From Paenibacillus sp. FSL H7-0357 (GTDB taxonomy: Bacteria > Bacillota > Bacilli > Paenibacillales > Paenibacillaceae): a DNA stretch of 64,000 bases. The position numbers and the translations under genes are program-made. Shown in pieces: positions 1-7,364 of the stretch. A model generated the notes under the pieces. It worked only from the letters and a program-made list of their open reading frames with translations, was not told the DNA's origin and searched no databases. Each line of letters starts with the position of its first letter. Within the stretch, counting starts at the first letter, position 1. The stretch lies in contig NZ_CP009241.1 of assembly GCF_000758525.1 (NCBI RefSeq), forward strand, positions 1,736,001 through 1,800,000, given 5' to 3'.

Positions 1-326
1 GCATCCTTGGCGGGTATGAGGACGGCACGTTCCGTCCGAACAACAAGATTACGCGCGAAGAGCAGGCGGTCATGGTTGTCCGCGCAATGACCTACGCGGG
101 CATCGACGCCAAAGTATCACAGGCGAAGCAGGATGAGATTTTGGCATCGTTCAAGGATGCCGGCCAGGCCGACTGGTCGAAGGCGGAGCTGGCTGCAGCC
201 ATTCAAGCCGGTCTGATAAAAGGCATGACAAGTGATACTTTGGAACCGGGCAGCGTTGCTACCCGTGCCCAATCAGCAACTATGCTGAAGCGCTTCTTAA
301 TCACAGCTAATTTCATCAACGAGTAA
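1..326 (+). CDS. SLH-domain protein, C-terminal end (partial)
   Basis: The reading frame is open from base 3 to the stop at 324-326 and runs off the left edge. The visible part holds the end of one S-layer homology domain (GGYEDGTFRPNNKITREEQA, then AVMVVRAM) and all of a second one (FKDAGQADWSKAELAAAIQAGLIKG, then TRAQSATMLKRFL). SLH domains attach secreted proteins to pyruvylated secondary cell-wall polymer, so this is the wall-anchoring tail of an exported protein. The N-terminal catalytic or structural part is outside the window, so its function is unknown. A hairpin follows at 395-426. Confidence 0.9.
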   Translation, partial: ILGGYEDGTFRPNNKITREEQAVMVVRAMTYAGIDAKVSQAKQDEILASFKDAGQADWSKAELAAAIQAGLIKGMTSDTLEPGSVATRAQSATMLKRFLITANFINE

Positions 327-394
327 AACAAACCAATCCTGCCTGAAGCCCCAAGTCAGGCTCAGGCAGGACGTTTAAATTGCTTAATATTCCC

Positions 395-426
395 AAACAG
401 GCCAACCGAAATCGGTTGGCCTGTTT
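395..426 (+). terminator. Hairpin terminator after the SLH gene
   Basis: A perfect 14-bp stem, AAACAGGCCAACCG with CGGTTGGCCTGTTT, closes on an AAAT loop. The A-rich left arm and T-containing right arm suit an intrinsic terminator, although the run of T is short. It sits about 70 bases after the stop of the SLH gene. Confidence 0.75.
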
Positions 427-527
427 GACCGTAGGTAGCTAGATTTAGCCATCCGGGTTCTCCTATTGTTCTGAGACCGCCCAAGCAATACTGTTAATCC
501 AGTCTGCCTCCGGGACAGCGTTCTGAA

Positions 528-581
528 TTGACATTAATTTAACCTGGCGTTAATACTCTGATGATTCTTTCGCCTTAAAAT
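528..581 (+). promoter_or_regulatory. Pho-box promoter, copy 1
   Basis: TTGACA (528), TTAACC (539), TTAATA (550) and the weaker ATGATT (561) follow each other at exactly 11-bp steps. This is the arrangement of PhoP boxes in Gram-positive bacteria (TT(A/T/C)A(C/T)A with about 5-bp spacers). A -10-like TAAAAT lies at 576-581, so the boxes would cover roughly -60 to -22 of the start, as in PhoP-activated promoters. The same geometry recurs at 1924-1977. PhoP control is inferred from sequence only. Confidence 0.7.
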
Positions 582-611
582 AGACATAAGAGCACCAATT
601 TAAAGCCGCAG

Positions 612-702
612 GGTAGGAGACGAGGAGAAAACCTTCTATGCGTCAAAGTGAATGCAGGTCCATACGGGTCTGATTGAACCTTGACGGATTGTAGGTTTTT
701 TT
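612..702 (+). promoter_or_regulatory. Putative GlpP-responsive antitermination leader, copy 1
   Basis: GGAGACGAGGAGAAAACC (616-633) is followed 60 bases later by AGGTTTTTTT (693-702). AAAACCT can pair with AGGTTTT to make a terminator ending in a T run. The leader at 2018-2101 has the same motif with AAAACCC/GGGTTTT, so the pairing is kept while the base changes. glpP lies between the two leaders. GlpP of Bacillus subtilis antiterminates glp leaders when bound to glycerol-3-phosphate; assignment to these RNAs is inference. No intact gene follows, only the SLH relic. Confidence 0.6.
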
Positions 703-719
703 GTGCTGCTCAGATTTCA

Positions 720-1262
720 CTACAACATTTGGGAGGGTACAGTCACAGATGCAAAAAGTGCGAAAAGCAAAAAGCTTGTGAACCTGGTGGACAATGCGAA
801 ACCTTCGTTGAGACCTATAAGGATGAGCGCAAGGGGATCACGCCTGAGCTTGTATTCCTGGATGGGTAGGAGCTGCTGCAGGTGGATGGCCGGATGAATG
901 CCCGGAAACCGGGTACGGGCTCCCACTGAAGCAGCGGCAGCTTGAGTTTTGGAGACGGAGCTCTCCGTCCGGATGCCGAGGTGATGTGAAGTGAGCAAGC
1001 GGTGGTGCTGGCCCCCGCCCTGGGGTATATCGGGCAGGACAGCGCTGCTGGCGGCACAGCTGCGGAATCACCGCCAGCCATGGAAGTTATTCCAGGATGC
1101 AGCAAGCATCTCATGGGCGCGCGAGGAATGGAACATGGTCATTCAAGCCGGATTAATGAAGGGTTTATCTCAAAAGCTGCTGATGCCGGAAATGAGCACA
1201 ACCGCTGCACCCACTCGGCCGTGCGGGTGCAGCGGTTCCTGAGCTTGGCGGGCTTCATTTAA
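720..1262 (+). pseudogene. Decayed SLH-domain gene
   Basis: No frame is open throughout, but SLH pieces survive in two frames. FQDAASISWAREEWNMVIQAGLMKG (frame read from 991) matches the second SLH domain of the 1-326 gene. It then shifts by one frame near 1218-1225 into AVRVQRFLSLAGFI, ending at the stop at 1260-1262 and matching that domain's C-terminal end. Coding-like stretches with internal stops run back to about 720. It was probably the gene once driven by the Pho/GlpP module at 528-702. What its N-terminal part did cannot be read. Confidence 0.65.
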
Positions 1263-1271
1263 TGACATGCT

Positions 1272-1291
1272 GGCGGGACTGCGGTCCCGCC
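1272..1291 (+). terminator. GC-rich hairpin after the SLH relic
   Basis: GGCGGGAC and GTCCCGCC form an 8-bp GC-rich stem around a 4-base loop just after the relic's stop codon. There is no T run after it, so it may be a decayed or weak terminator. It separates the relic from glpP. Confidence 0.5.
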
Positions 1292-1303
1292 GTTAATACC
1301 ACG

Positions 1304-1334
1304 CTGACAAACGGCTGTTACAATGGTCTATAAT
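1304..1334 (+). promoter_or_regulatory. Putative glpP promoter
   Basis: A perfect -10 TATAAT lies at 1329-1334, with a -35-like CTGACA at 1304-1309. The spacing of 19 is longer than optimal. It sits 26 bases before the glpP start and has no Pho box, so glpP is probably expressed independently of the flanking PhoP-type promoters. Confidence 0.45.
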
Positions 1335-1359
1335 CACAGGTACAGAAGGGGGATAACAG

Positions 1360-1938
1360 GTGAAGAACGGACTGTTTGCTGGAAGCAGCGACCACAGAAT
1401 TATACCGGCAGTGCGCAAGGCTGAAGACTTGCAGAAGGCCTGCGACAGCGAATGGCCGATGATCTTTCTGCTGATTGGCGATCTGTTCACTGTGAAGCAA
1501 TATGTGAGGCAGGGCCTGGAAGCTGGCAAGAAAGTTTTCCTGCATGTAGATTTCATCGGCGGATTGGGGAGCGATCCGCTGGTGGTCAAATATATTGCCG
1601 AGAAGATTGGTCCGACTGGCATTATCTCAACCAAGAACCATATGGTCAAGCAGGCTAAGAAAAGCGGGCTTCTGGCGATCCAGCGCCTGTTCCTGATCGA
1701 CACCTCCGCGCTGGAGCACGGCATAAACAACGTGCGCCAGAATGAATCGGATGCGCTTGAAGTCATGCCGGGGCTGATTCCCAGGGTCATTACCGAGCTG
1801 AGCCGCAGTACCTCCCGCCCTATCATTGCCGGTGGCCTGATCAAGGAGCATCATGAGATTCAGGCAGCTCTCCAAGCAGGAGCGAGTGCAGTATCGATGG
1901 GCAACCCGGAGCTTTGGCGCAGTTTTACACAAACTTAA
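1360..1938 (+). CDS. glpP: Glycerol-3-phosphate-responsive antiterminator GlpP
   Basis: This 192-residue protein has the family's usual length and motifs: HVDFIGG (62-68), GIISTK (87-92), QRLFLID (108-114), EVMPGLIP (134-141) and PIIAGGLI (154-161). The fold is a TIM-barrel-like phosphate binder. In Bacillus subtilis GlpP binds glycerol-3-phosphate and then the 5' leaders of glp transcripts, preventing termination. The start is GTG with AAGGGGG about 10 bases upstream. Two leader-like RNAs (612-702, 2018-2101) flank it. Its stop codon lies inside the Pho box of the next operon. No glpF, glpK or glpD is next to it; the neighbours are an importer and a phosphatase. Confidence 0.92.
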   Translation: MKNGLFAGSSDHRIIPAVRKAEDLQKACDSEWPMIFLLIGDLFTVKQYVRQGLEAGKKVFLHVDFIGGLGSDPLVVKYIAEKIGPTGIISTKNHMVKQAKKSGLLAIQRLFLIDTSALEHGINNVRQNESDALEVMPGLIPRVITELSRSTSRPIIAGGLIKEHHEIQAALQAGASAVSMGNPELWRSFTQT

Positions 1939-1977
1939 CCTGGAGTTAATATCAGAATGACACGGTTTATTTATAGT
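1924..1977 (+). promoter_or_regulatory. Pho-box promoter, copy 2, of the ugp-like operon
   Basis: TTTACA (1924), TTAACC (1935), TTAATA (1946) and ATGACA (1957) are spaced exactly 11 bp apart. A -10 TATAGT lies at 1972-1977. The distance from the fourth hexamer to the -10 (15 bases) is identical to copy 1, and the middle hexamers TTAACC/TTAATA are the same. This strongly suggests PhoP activation of the downstream uptake operon under phosphate limitation. Confidence 0.78.
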
Positions 1978-2017
1978 GAAGAAGTAAGTTGAACGATTCA
2001 ATTTCATATCAAGGGTC

Positions 2018-2101
2018 GGAGACGAAGAGAAAACCCTTATGCAGCTCATATAGACGGCGGATTCATTATGCCTGATTACTGTGCTGGATATAGGGTTTTT
2101 T
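2018..2101 (+). promoter_or_regulatory. Putative GlpP-responsive antitermination leader, copy 2
   Basis: GGAGACGAAGAGAAAACCC (2018-2036) shares all but two positions with copy 1. AAAACCC(T) at 2030-2037 can pair with (A)GGGTTTTTT at 2092-2101, giving a terminator with a T run. This terminator lies between the Pho-type promoter and the AAGGAGG ribosome binding site (2116-2122) of the phosphatase gene. Transcription would therefore need both PhoP activation and GlpP antitermination. The RNA-protein pairing is inference from motif, pairing and glpP adjacency. Confidence 0.65.
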
Positions 2102-2133
2102 GGTTTGTTCCTATTAAGGAGGCTGCTTTCCTA

Positions 2134-2943
2134 TTGCAGGATGTGCTTGCGTACGAGACGTATTTTTTTGATTTGGACGGCACCATTTTTATTGGTGACC
2201 TGCTGCTGCCGGGAGTGAGTCAGACACTGCAGTATCTAAGGGAACATGGGAAACAGGTGTTGTTCCTGAGCAATACTACCATTCGGACCCGGGAAGAATG
2301 CCGGAATCGGCTAAGGCTGATGGGAATTGAAGCCCATACGGAGGAAGTCGTGACCGCGGCTTCGGTAACTGCGGCGTATTTCCGGGAAATGCAGGGAATG
2401 AACCACAGGCCTCAGGTGCTGGTGATTGGGGAGCAGGCGCTAAAATATGAGATGGCTGGCGGGGGGACGGTACTCACCGATGAACCCATGGAAGCCACGC
2501 ATGTGCTGGTCGGGATGGACCGCGAATTCGATTATGAGAAGCTTCACCGAGCGATGAAGGCTGTCCGAGCGGGCGCATATCTGATTGCCGCGAACCCTGA
2601 TCCGAATTGTCCGGTAGTGGGCGACTTGCTTCCCGATACCTGGGCCATGGTCAAGGCCATTGAGGCAGCCAGCTGCGGCACTGTACAAGAGATTATCGGC
2701 AAGCCATCCGCCTATTATGCGGAGAAGGTACTGGAGCAGAGCGGGAGTAGCCGGGAGAACTGTCTGATGGTCGGAGACCGGATGGATACGGATATCCAGT
2801 TTGGCCTGAGCCACGGCATCAGCACTGCATTGGTGTTAACCGGAGTGACCGCGAGAGAGGATCTGGAGCAATATTCTACCATGCCGGATCATATCTGGAC
2901 CTCAATGTCCGAGATGCTGCAGGATCATTTACGCCTGTCCTGA
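2134..2943 (+). CDS. HAD-IIA (NagD/AraL-like) phosphatase
   Basis: This 269-residue protein carries the HAD motifs in order: DLDGT (13-17, two catalytic aspartates), SNTT (46-49), K190 in IIGKPS, and GDRMDTD (214-220, Mg2+ binding). The C2 cap between motifs II and III is typical of NagD, AraL and glycerol-phosphate phosphatases. I chose TTG at 2134, 11 bases after AAGGAGG, because an in-frame ATG at 2068 lies inside the leader terminator. It is the first gene of the operon with a UgpB-type importer, so dephosphorylation of imported glycerol phosphate, releasing phosphate and glycerol, is the likely role. The substrate is inferred, not read from sequence. Confidence 0.85.
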   Translation: MQDVLAYETYFFDLDGTIFIGDLLLPGVSQTLQYLREHGKQVLFLSNTTIRTREECRNRLRLMGIEAHTEEVVTAASVTAAYFREMQGMNHRPQVLVIGEQALKYEMAGGGTVLTDEPMEATHVLVGMDREFDYEKLHRAMKAVRAGAYLIAANPDPNCPVVGDLLPDTWAMVKAIEAASCGTVQEIIGKPSAYYAEKVLEQSGSSRENCLMVGDRMDTDIQFGLSHGISTALVLTGVTAREDLEQYSTMPDHIWTSMSEMLQDHLRLS

Positions 2944-3074
2944 TTATAGCGGAGCTGAACCACAGGATTACAGAGGGGATTCCCATGCTTGCCAGAGTAA
3001 GAGGATCAGCCGCTCGCGGAGGGTTGCCGATCTTTCTGCTACTTATGAATAGATAAATGGAGGAGATTACAGGG

Positions 3075-4442
3075 ATGCGTAAAGTAAATGTAATGGTTAT
3101 GGCAGCTGCACTAGGGATGTCGGTGTTGGCAGGCTGCGGCAACAACACAAACACAAACTCGAACACAAACAACAATAACGCTGCTGGCAATGGCAGCGGC
3201 ACCGGGGCTGGTGAAGCCGCAGCCGCTCCGGCGGATAACGGAACCAAGACGGAACTGACTTACTATTACCCGATTGCTGTCGGAGGACCGCTGACGGCTA
3301 CCATTGAAGCCATGACTGCAGATTTTATGAAGGAGAATCCGGATATTGTGGTTAAGCCGGTATACACCGGCAGCTATGCCGATACGGCGGTCAAGACCCA
3401 AGCCGGAGTCCAGTCGAAGCAGCCGCCCGATGTAGCGGTATTGCAGTCCACGGAGCTCTTCAGCCTGCTGGATATGGATGCGATTATTCCGCTGGACGAG
3501 TTCATAGCGCAGGAGGGCGGAGACACTTATTTATCTGACTTCTATCCCGCTTTTATGGAGAATTCCCAGACAGAGGGCAAAACCTACAGTATTCCGTTCC
3601 AGCGCAGTACCATAGTTCTGTATTACAACAAGGATATGTTCAAGGCCGCCGGACTGGACCCGGAGAAGCCGCCTGCAACCTGGGCAGAGATGCAGGAATA
3701 TGCGGTCAAGCTGGCCGGTGACGGCAAGTGGGGGCTGGAGATTCCGGTGACCGGCTACGCCTATTGGATGCTTCAGACCTTCGCGTTGCAGAACGGCAAC
3801 AATCTGATGACTCCTGACGGCAAAAAAGTAATGTTCAACACTCCGGAGAATATCGAGGGTCTCCAGTATTGGGTAGATCTGGCGGCGAAGCACAAGGCTA
3901 TGCCTGGCGGCGTAACCGATTGGAGCACAGTGCCTTCCGACTTCCTGGAAGGAAAAACTGCGATGATGTACCATACGACCGGCAACCTGACCAATGTCAA
4001 GAAAAATGCGGCGTTTGATTTCGGCGTCAGCTTCCTGCCGGCGCAGAAGCAATATGGCAGTCCTACCGGCGGCGGAAATTTCTATATTTTCAAGGATATC
4101 GACAAAAAGAAGCAGGAAGCAGCCTGGAAATTCGTCAAGTTCATGACTGAAACCGAACGTGCGGCGCAGTGGAGTATCGATACCGGTTATGTGGCAGTGA
4201 AAAAATCGGCATATGAAACTGAACAGATGAAGGCTTATGCTGCTGAGTTCCCGGCTGCGCTGATTGCCCGTGACCAGTTGGAATATGCATCCGCCGAATT
4301 GTCGACCCACAACAACGGCAGAATTGTCAAAATCCTGAGTGACTCCGTCCAGGCTGCGCTCACTAATGAGCTGACACCGGCGGAAGCCTTGCAGAAAGCG
4401 CAGGATGGTGCGGACCAGGCACTGGCTTCTTTTAATAAATAA
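3075..4442 (+). CDS. ugpB: UgpB-like ABC substrate-binding lipoprotein
   Basis: This 455-residue lipoprotein has signal peptide MRKVNVMVMAAALGMSVLAG and lipobox cysteine C21. The Gly/Asn/Ala-rich linker after it is common in Paenibacillus lipoproteins. The body follows E. coli UgpB closely around SIPFQRSTIVLYYNKDMFKA, then GLDPEKPPATWAEM, which points to sn-glycerol-3-phosphate or glycerophosphodiesters as ligand. The start is ATG 3075 after GGAGGA; the upstream ATG at 3057 overlaps that site. The two permeases follow directly. No ATPase is in the operon, so a shared MsmX-type ATPase encoded elsewhere is expected. Confidence 0.85.
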   Translation: MRKVNVMVMAAALGMSVLAGCGNNTNTNSNTNNNNAAGNGSGTGAGEAAAAPADNGTKTELTYYYPIAVGGPLTATIEAMTADFMKENPDIVVKPVYTGSYADTAVKTQAGVQSKQPPDVAVLQSTELFSLLDMDAIIPLDEFIAQEGGDTYLSDFYPAFMENSQTEGKTYSIPFQRSTIVLYYNKDMFKAAGLDPEKPPATWAEMQEYAVKLAGDGKWGLEIPVTGYAYWMLQTFALQNGNNLMTPDGKKVMFNTPENIEGLQYWVDLAAKHKAMPGGVTDWSTVPSDFLEGKTAMMYHTTGNLTNVKKNAAFDFGVSFLPAQKQYGSPTGGGNFYIFKDIDKKKQEAAWKFVKFMTETERAAQWSIDTGYVAVKKSAYETEQMKAYAAEFPAALIARDQLEYASAELSTHNNGRIVKILSDSVQAALTNELTPAEALQKAQDGADQALASFNK

Positions 4443-4443
4443 G

Positions 4444-5322
4444 ATGAATACCAGTCTGAGAAGAAATGGGTTCGCCTGGCTGTTGTTGCTGCCCTCACTG
4501 TTGTTTCTGCTGCTATTTACATTCTATCCGATCGCGCTGACGCTGCGGCTGAGCCTGTTCCAGGCGGATTTGTCCACGCCGGAGCCAGTCTTTGCGGGTC
4601 TGGCCAATTACCGCACCATGTTTCAAGACGAGGTCTTCCGCAAGGTTATGGTGAACAATGCGCTGTTTGCGCTGGGGACGGTTCCACTCGGAATCGCTCT
4701 GGCGCTTTTGATGGCAGTTTTCGCCAACAAGGCGCTGCATGGCAGAGGTTTTATGCGTTCTGCATTCTTTTATCCGACTCTGATCCCCATGATTGCAGCA
4801 GCTAACATTTGGCTTTTTATTTATACACCGGAATATGGATTTATGAGCAGGCTGCTGTCCTGGTTCGGTGTGAACGATATCAATTGGCTGGGCACACCAG
4901 GGCTGGTGATGTGGGCGATGATCCTGATGATCATTTGGAAGGAGGCGGGATTCTTTATGATTTTTTACCTCGCCGGTCTGCAAAATATCTCGAAAGAGCT
5001 GTATGAAGCCGCACATGTCGATGGGGTGGGCCGGTTCACCGTGTTCCGCAAAATCACTTTCCCGCTGCTGATGCCGACTACGCTGTTCGTAAGTATTGTT
5101 GCGCTCACCAACGCCTACAAGCTTGTCGACCACCTGATGATCATGACCCGGGGAGGGCCCAACAACTCCAGCAATCTGCTGCTCTATTACATTTATGAAA
5201 CAGCATTCAGCTTTTGGGATCAGGGAATGGCGTCTGCGCTGACGGTCGTTATGATTGCAGTATTGCTGCTGATTGCGGCTGTGCAGTTCTTTGGCCTGGA
5301 TCGAAGAATTCACTATAACTAA
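4444..5322 (+). CDS. ugpA: UgpA-like ABC permease
   Basis: This 292-residue membrane protein with about six TM segments belongs to the MalF/UgpA class. It has the EAA loop for ATPase contact in KELYEAAHVDGVGRFTVFRK, followed by ITFPLLMPTT. I placed the start at ATG 4444, one base after the stop of the binding protein, because the family N-terminus is short. The ribosome binding site is poor, so translational coupling is likely. An upstream in-frame start at 4405 would overlap the lipoprotein gene. Confidence 0.88.
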   Translation: MNTSLRRNGFAWLLLLPSLLFLLLFTFYPIALTLRLSLFQADLSTPEPVFAGLANYRTMFQDEVFRKVMVNNALFALGTVPLGIALALLMAVFANKALHGRGFMRSAFFYPTLIPMIAAANIWLFIYTPEYGFMSRLLSWFGVNDINWLGTPGLVMWAMILMIIWKEAGFFMIFYLAGLQNISKELYEAAHVDGVGRFTVFRKITFPLLMPTTLFVSIVALTNAYKLVDHLMIMTRGGPNNSSNLLLYYIYETAFSFWDQGMASALTVVMIAVLLLIAAVQFFGLDRRIHYN

Positions 5323-5354
5323 ATCTGCATGGCTGCCGGAAGGAGGGCAATTCT

Positions 5355-6170
5355 ATGAAAACTAAATTTACATCTAAGCTCGGAAATATACTGATGCTGG
5401 CCCTCGCGGCCGTCTGGATGATCCCGCTGCTCTGGATGACGGTGACGGCGTTTCGTCCCCGTCATGCAGCACTGTCGAGCCTGTTCTCGCTGGACTTCAC
5501 TTTGAGCAACTTCGCTACAGTCTGGTCTGCCGCGCCATTTTCCACTTATTATCTCAACACGATTCTGATTGTGGTGTGTGTGTTTGCTGTGCAGATGCTG
5601 ACGGCCAGCATGGCTGCTTTTGCTTTTGCACGTGTAACCTTTGCCGGCAGCAGCATAGTGTTCCTGTTGTTTCTGGTGCAGATTATGATTCCCCCCGATG
5701 TGCTGATCTTCCCCAACTACAACGTCCTGAAGCAGCTGTCGCTGCTCGACACCAAGTTAGGCATTATGCTGCCGTTTCTGGCTTCGGCGTTCGGAATTTT
5801 TCTGCTGCGCCAGGTATTTAAGACGATCCCTGCCGAGCTGGAAGAGGCGGCGCTGATCGAGGGCTGCAGCCAATGGCAGGTCCTGTGGAAAATTTATTTC
5901 CCGCTGGCCCGGCCCACCTATGTGGCCTTCGCACTCGTCTCGATCAGCTATCAGTGGAATAACTTTCTTTGGCCGCTGATTATCACCAATTCGGTGGAGA
6001 ACCGGCCGCTTACGGTGGGGTTGTCGATCTTTGCCCAATCATTCGAGATTGGGGTGCAGTGGACGGAAGTCAGCGCGGCTACCCTGCTGGTGATCACCCC
6101 GCTGCTGCTGATCTTCCTAGTGTTCCAGCGCCAGTTCATTGAGAGCTTCATGCATTCCGGCATTAAATAG
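5355..6170 (+). CDS. ugpE: UgpE-like ABC permease
   Basis: This 271-residue, six-TM permease of the MalG/UgpE class has the EAA motif in AELEEAALIEGCSQWQVLWK followed by IYFPLARPT. The C-terminal QRQFIESFMHSGIK is a typical MalG-type tail. It starts at ATG 5355 with AAGGAGGG about 9 bases upstream. With the preceding gene it forms the membrane channel of the glycerol-phosphate importer. Confidence 0.88.
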   Translation: MKTKFTSKLGNILMLALAAVWMIPLLWMTVTAFRPRHAALSSLFSLDFTLSNFATVWSAAPFSTYYLNTILIVVCVFAVQMLTASMAAFAFARVTFAGSSIVFLLFLVQIMIPPDVLIFPNYNVLKQLSLLDTKLGIMLPFLASAFGIFLLRQVFKTIPAELEEAALIEGCSQWQVLWKIYFPLARPTYVAFALVSISYQWNNFLWPLIITNSVENRPLTVGLSIFAQSFEIGVQWTEVSAATLLVITPLLLIFLVFQRQFIESFMHSGIK

Positions 6171-6193
6171 AACTGTTCAAGGAGGAGTTCAGA

Positions 6194-7132
6194 TTGACGG
6201 CATTACAGAACTGCGCAGTATCTACTTATGTCTATATCGGCCGTCCACTGGCTGAAGCTATTGAATTACTAACCGCCGAGGGCTGGAAGCACATTGAGAT
6301 TATGTGCGAAGGCAGGCACGTGGAGCTGCTGGAATGGACGGCAGGCCAGTTGGCTTCACTGGCACGCAAAGGCAAGGACCTTGGCATCCGGTGGAGCATC
6401 CATGCACCAATTACCGGCTGCAATCCGGCAGCAGCGGACGAGCAGCAGCGTGCGGAGGCGGAAACGCTGCTGCTGGATACGCTGCGTGTTGCAGAAGTGC
6501 TGGAATGCAGCTATGTGGTGCTGCATGCGGGAGAGCTGTCTGCTGTGGACACTGAGGAAACAGGAGCGGAACCCGGGGGGGGCGCGCTTCTGGAGGAAGC
6601 ACAGGCCACTGCAGGTGCTGGAGCGGCTTCCGCCGGTGCACGGGAAGCCGCCAAAGCGCGGGTGGTGCGTTTCCTCCAGCGGATACTGACGGAGACCGCC
6701 GGCTCTGCGGCAGTTATCGCGCTGGAGAATGTTCCCCCGTACCCCGGGCTGCTGGGGACGGAGGTCACAGAGCTGCTGGAGCTGGCCGCGCGGGTGAATT
6801 CCTCTCGCATAGGTCTGGTGTTCGACAGCGGCCATGCCCTGATGGCAGGCAAAGACCGCTGCCTGTTGATGATGCAGCAGGCCATGCCCCGCGCGGTCGC
6901 GCTGCATCTCAGCGACAATGCTGCAGAGCAGGATGAGCACCTGGGACTTGGCCAAGGCAAGCTGCCGCTGGAGGCGATGCTCGCCGGGCTGGCGGCAGGC
7001 GGATTCAAGGGTGCCTGGGTGCTTGAGTTGCGGCATCCCAGAGATCTGCTGCCGTCCGCAGCCAAACTTCACCATTTACGGAAGCAATACCTGGCTGTCT
7101 ATGGCATTGAACCTGTCTCGGGAATAAGGTAG
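6194..7132 (+). CDS. Xylose-isomerase-like TIM-barrel protein
   Basis: This 312-residue protein belongs to the sugar phosphate isomerase/epimerase or AP-endonuclease-2 superfamily. Metal-site signatures are SIHAPITGC, VVLHAGE, ALENVPPYPG, FDSGHAL and ALHLSDN. The start is TTG 6194 after a strong GGAGGAG. An Ala/Gly/Glu-rich low-complexity stretch (about residues 115-155) is inserted between strands and is unusual for the fold. It is the last gene of the ugp-like operon, 23 bases after ugpE. A role in glycerol-phosphate or polyol-phosphate metabolism is suggested by position only; the reaction cannot be named. Confidence 0.8.
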   Translation: MTALQNCAVSTYVYIGRPLAEAIELLTAEGWKHIEIMCEGRHVELLEWTAGQLASLARKGKDLGIRWSIHAPITGCNPAAADEQQRAEAETLLLDTLRVAEVLECSYVVLHAGELSAVDTEETGAEPGGGALLEEAQATAGAGAASAGAREAAKARVVRFLQRILTETAGSAAVIALENVPPYPGLLGTEVTELLELAARVNSSRIGLVFDSGHALMAGKDRCLLMMQQAMPRAVALHLSDNAAEQDEHLGLGQGKLPLEAMLAGLAAGGFKGAWVLELRHPRDLLPSAAKLHHLRKQYLAVYGIEPVSGIR

Positions 7133-7284
7133 ACTTGATAGAGGAAAGCATGTTCCAATATCAATAAAGGCCGGATTGCCGACGAATGCGGTATACGGAT
7201 TTCTACAGTATTTTTTTCGATGCGTTCAGTAATTCGAGCCTTCCCACGTAGTGTGCTGCTGGGATATGGGCATGGTGACGTAAA

Positions 7285-7300
7285 GGGGTGTCCCAAAAGT
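7285..7300. repeat. Possible insertion-sequence end (scar)
   Basis: GGGGTGTCCCAAAAGT resembles the terminal inverted repeats of several Firmicutes insertion sequences. No matching inverted copy or transposase is visible, so at most this is a solo end. It lies exactly where the GC-rich ugp operon gives way to the AT-rich island. Confidence 0.25.
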
Positions 7301-7364
7301 ATTATGATGTTGGAATAGATAATAGTCTGTAATAAGGATATCCTTTAAATTAGGCGCAAAAAAA

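Noticed and set aside
681..998. Several 60-100 codon frames on both strands
   Set aside because: None has a proper start site or recognisable protein; the region is better explained as leader RNA plus SLH relic.
2068..2133. Upstream ATG start for the HAD phosphatase
   Set aside because: It lies inside the leader terminator and has no ribosome binding site; TTG 2134 is properly spaced from AAGGAGG.
3531..4310. 259-codon open frame on the minus strand
   Set aside because: It is antisense to the UgpB-like gene, has no family motifs, and is explained by codon bias of the plus-strand gene.
4513..5313. 266-codon open frame on the minus strand
   Set aside because: Antisense shadow of the UgpA-like permease; the His/Gln-rich translation is typical of reverse reading of membrane genes.
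6356..7075. 239-codon open frame on the minus strand
   Set aside because: Antisense shadow of the TIM-barrel gene with Cys/Gln-rich nonsense composition.
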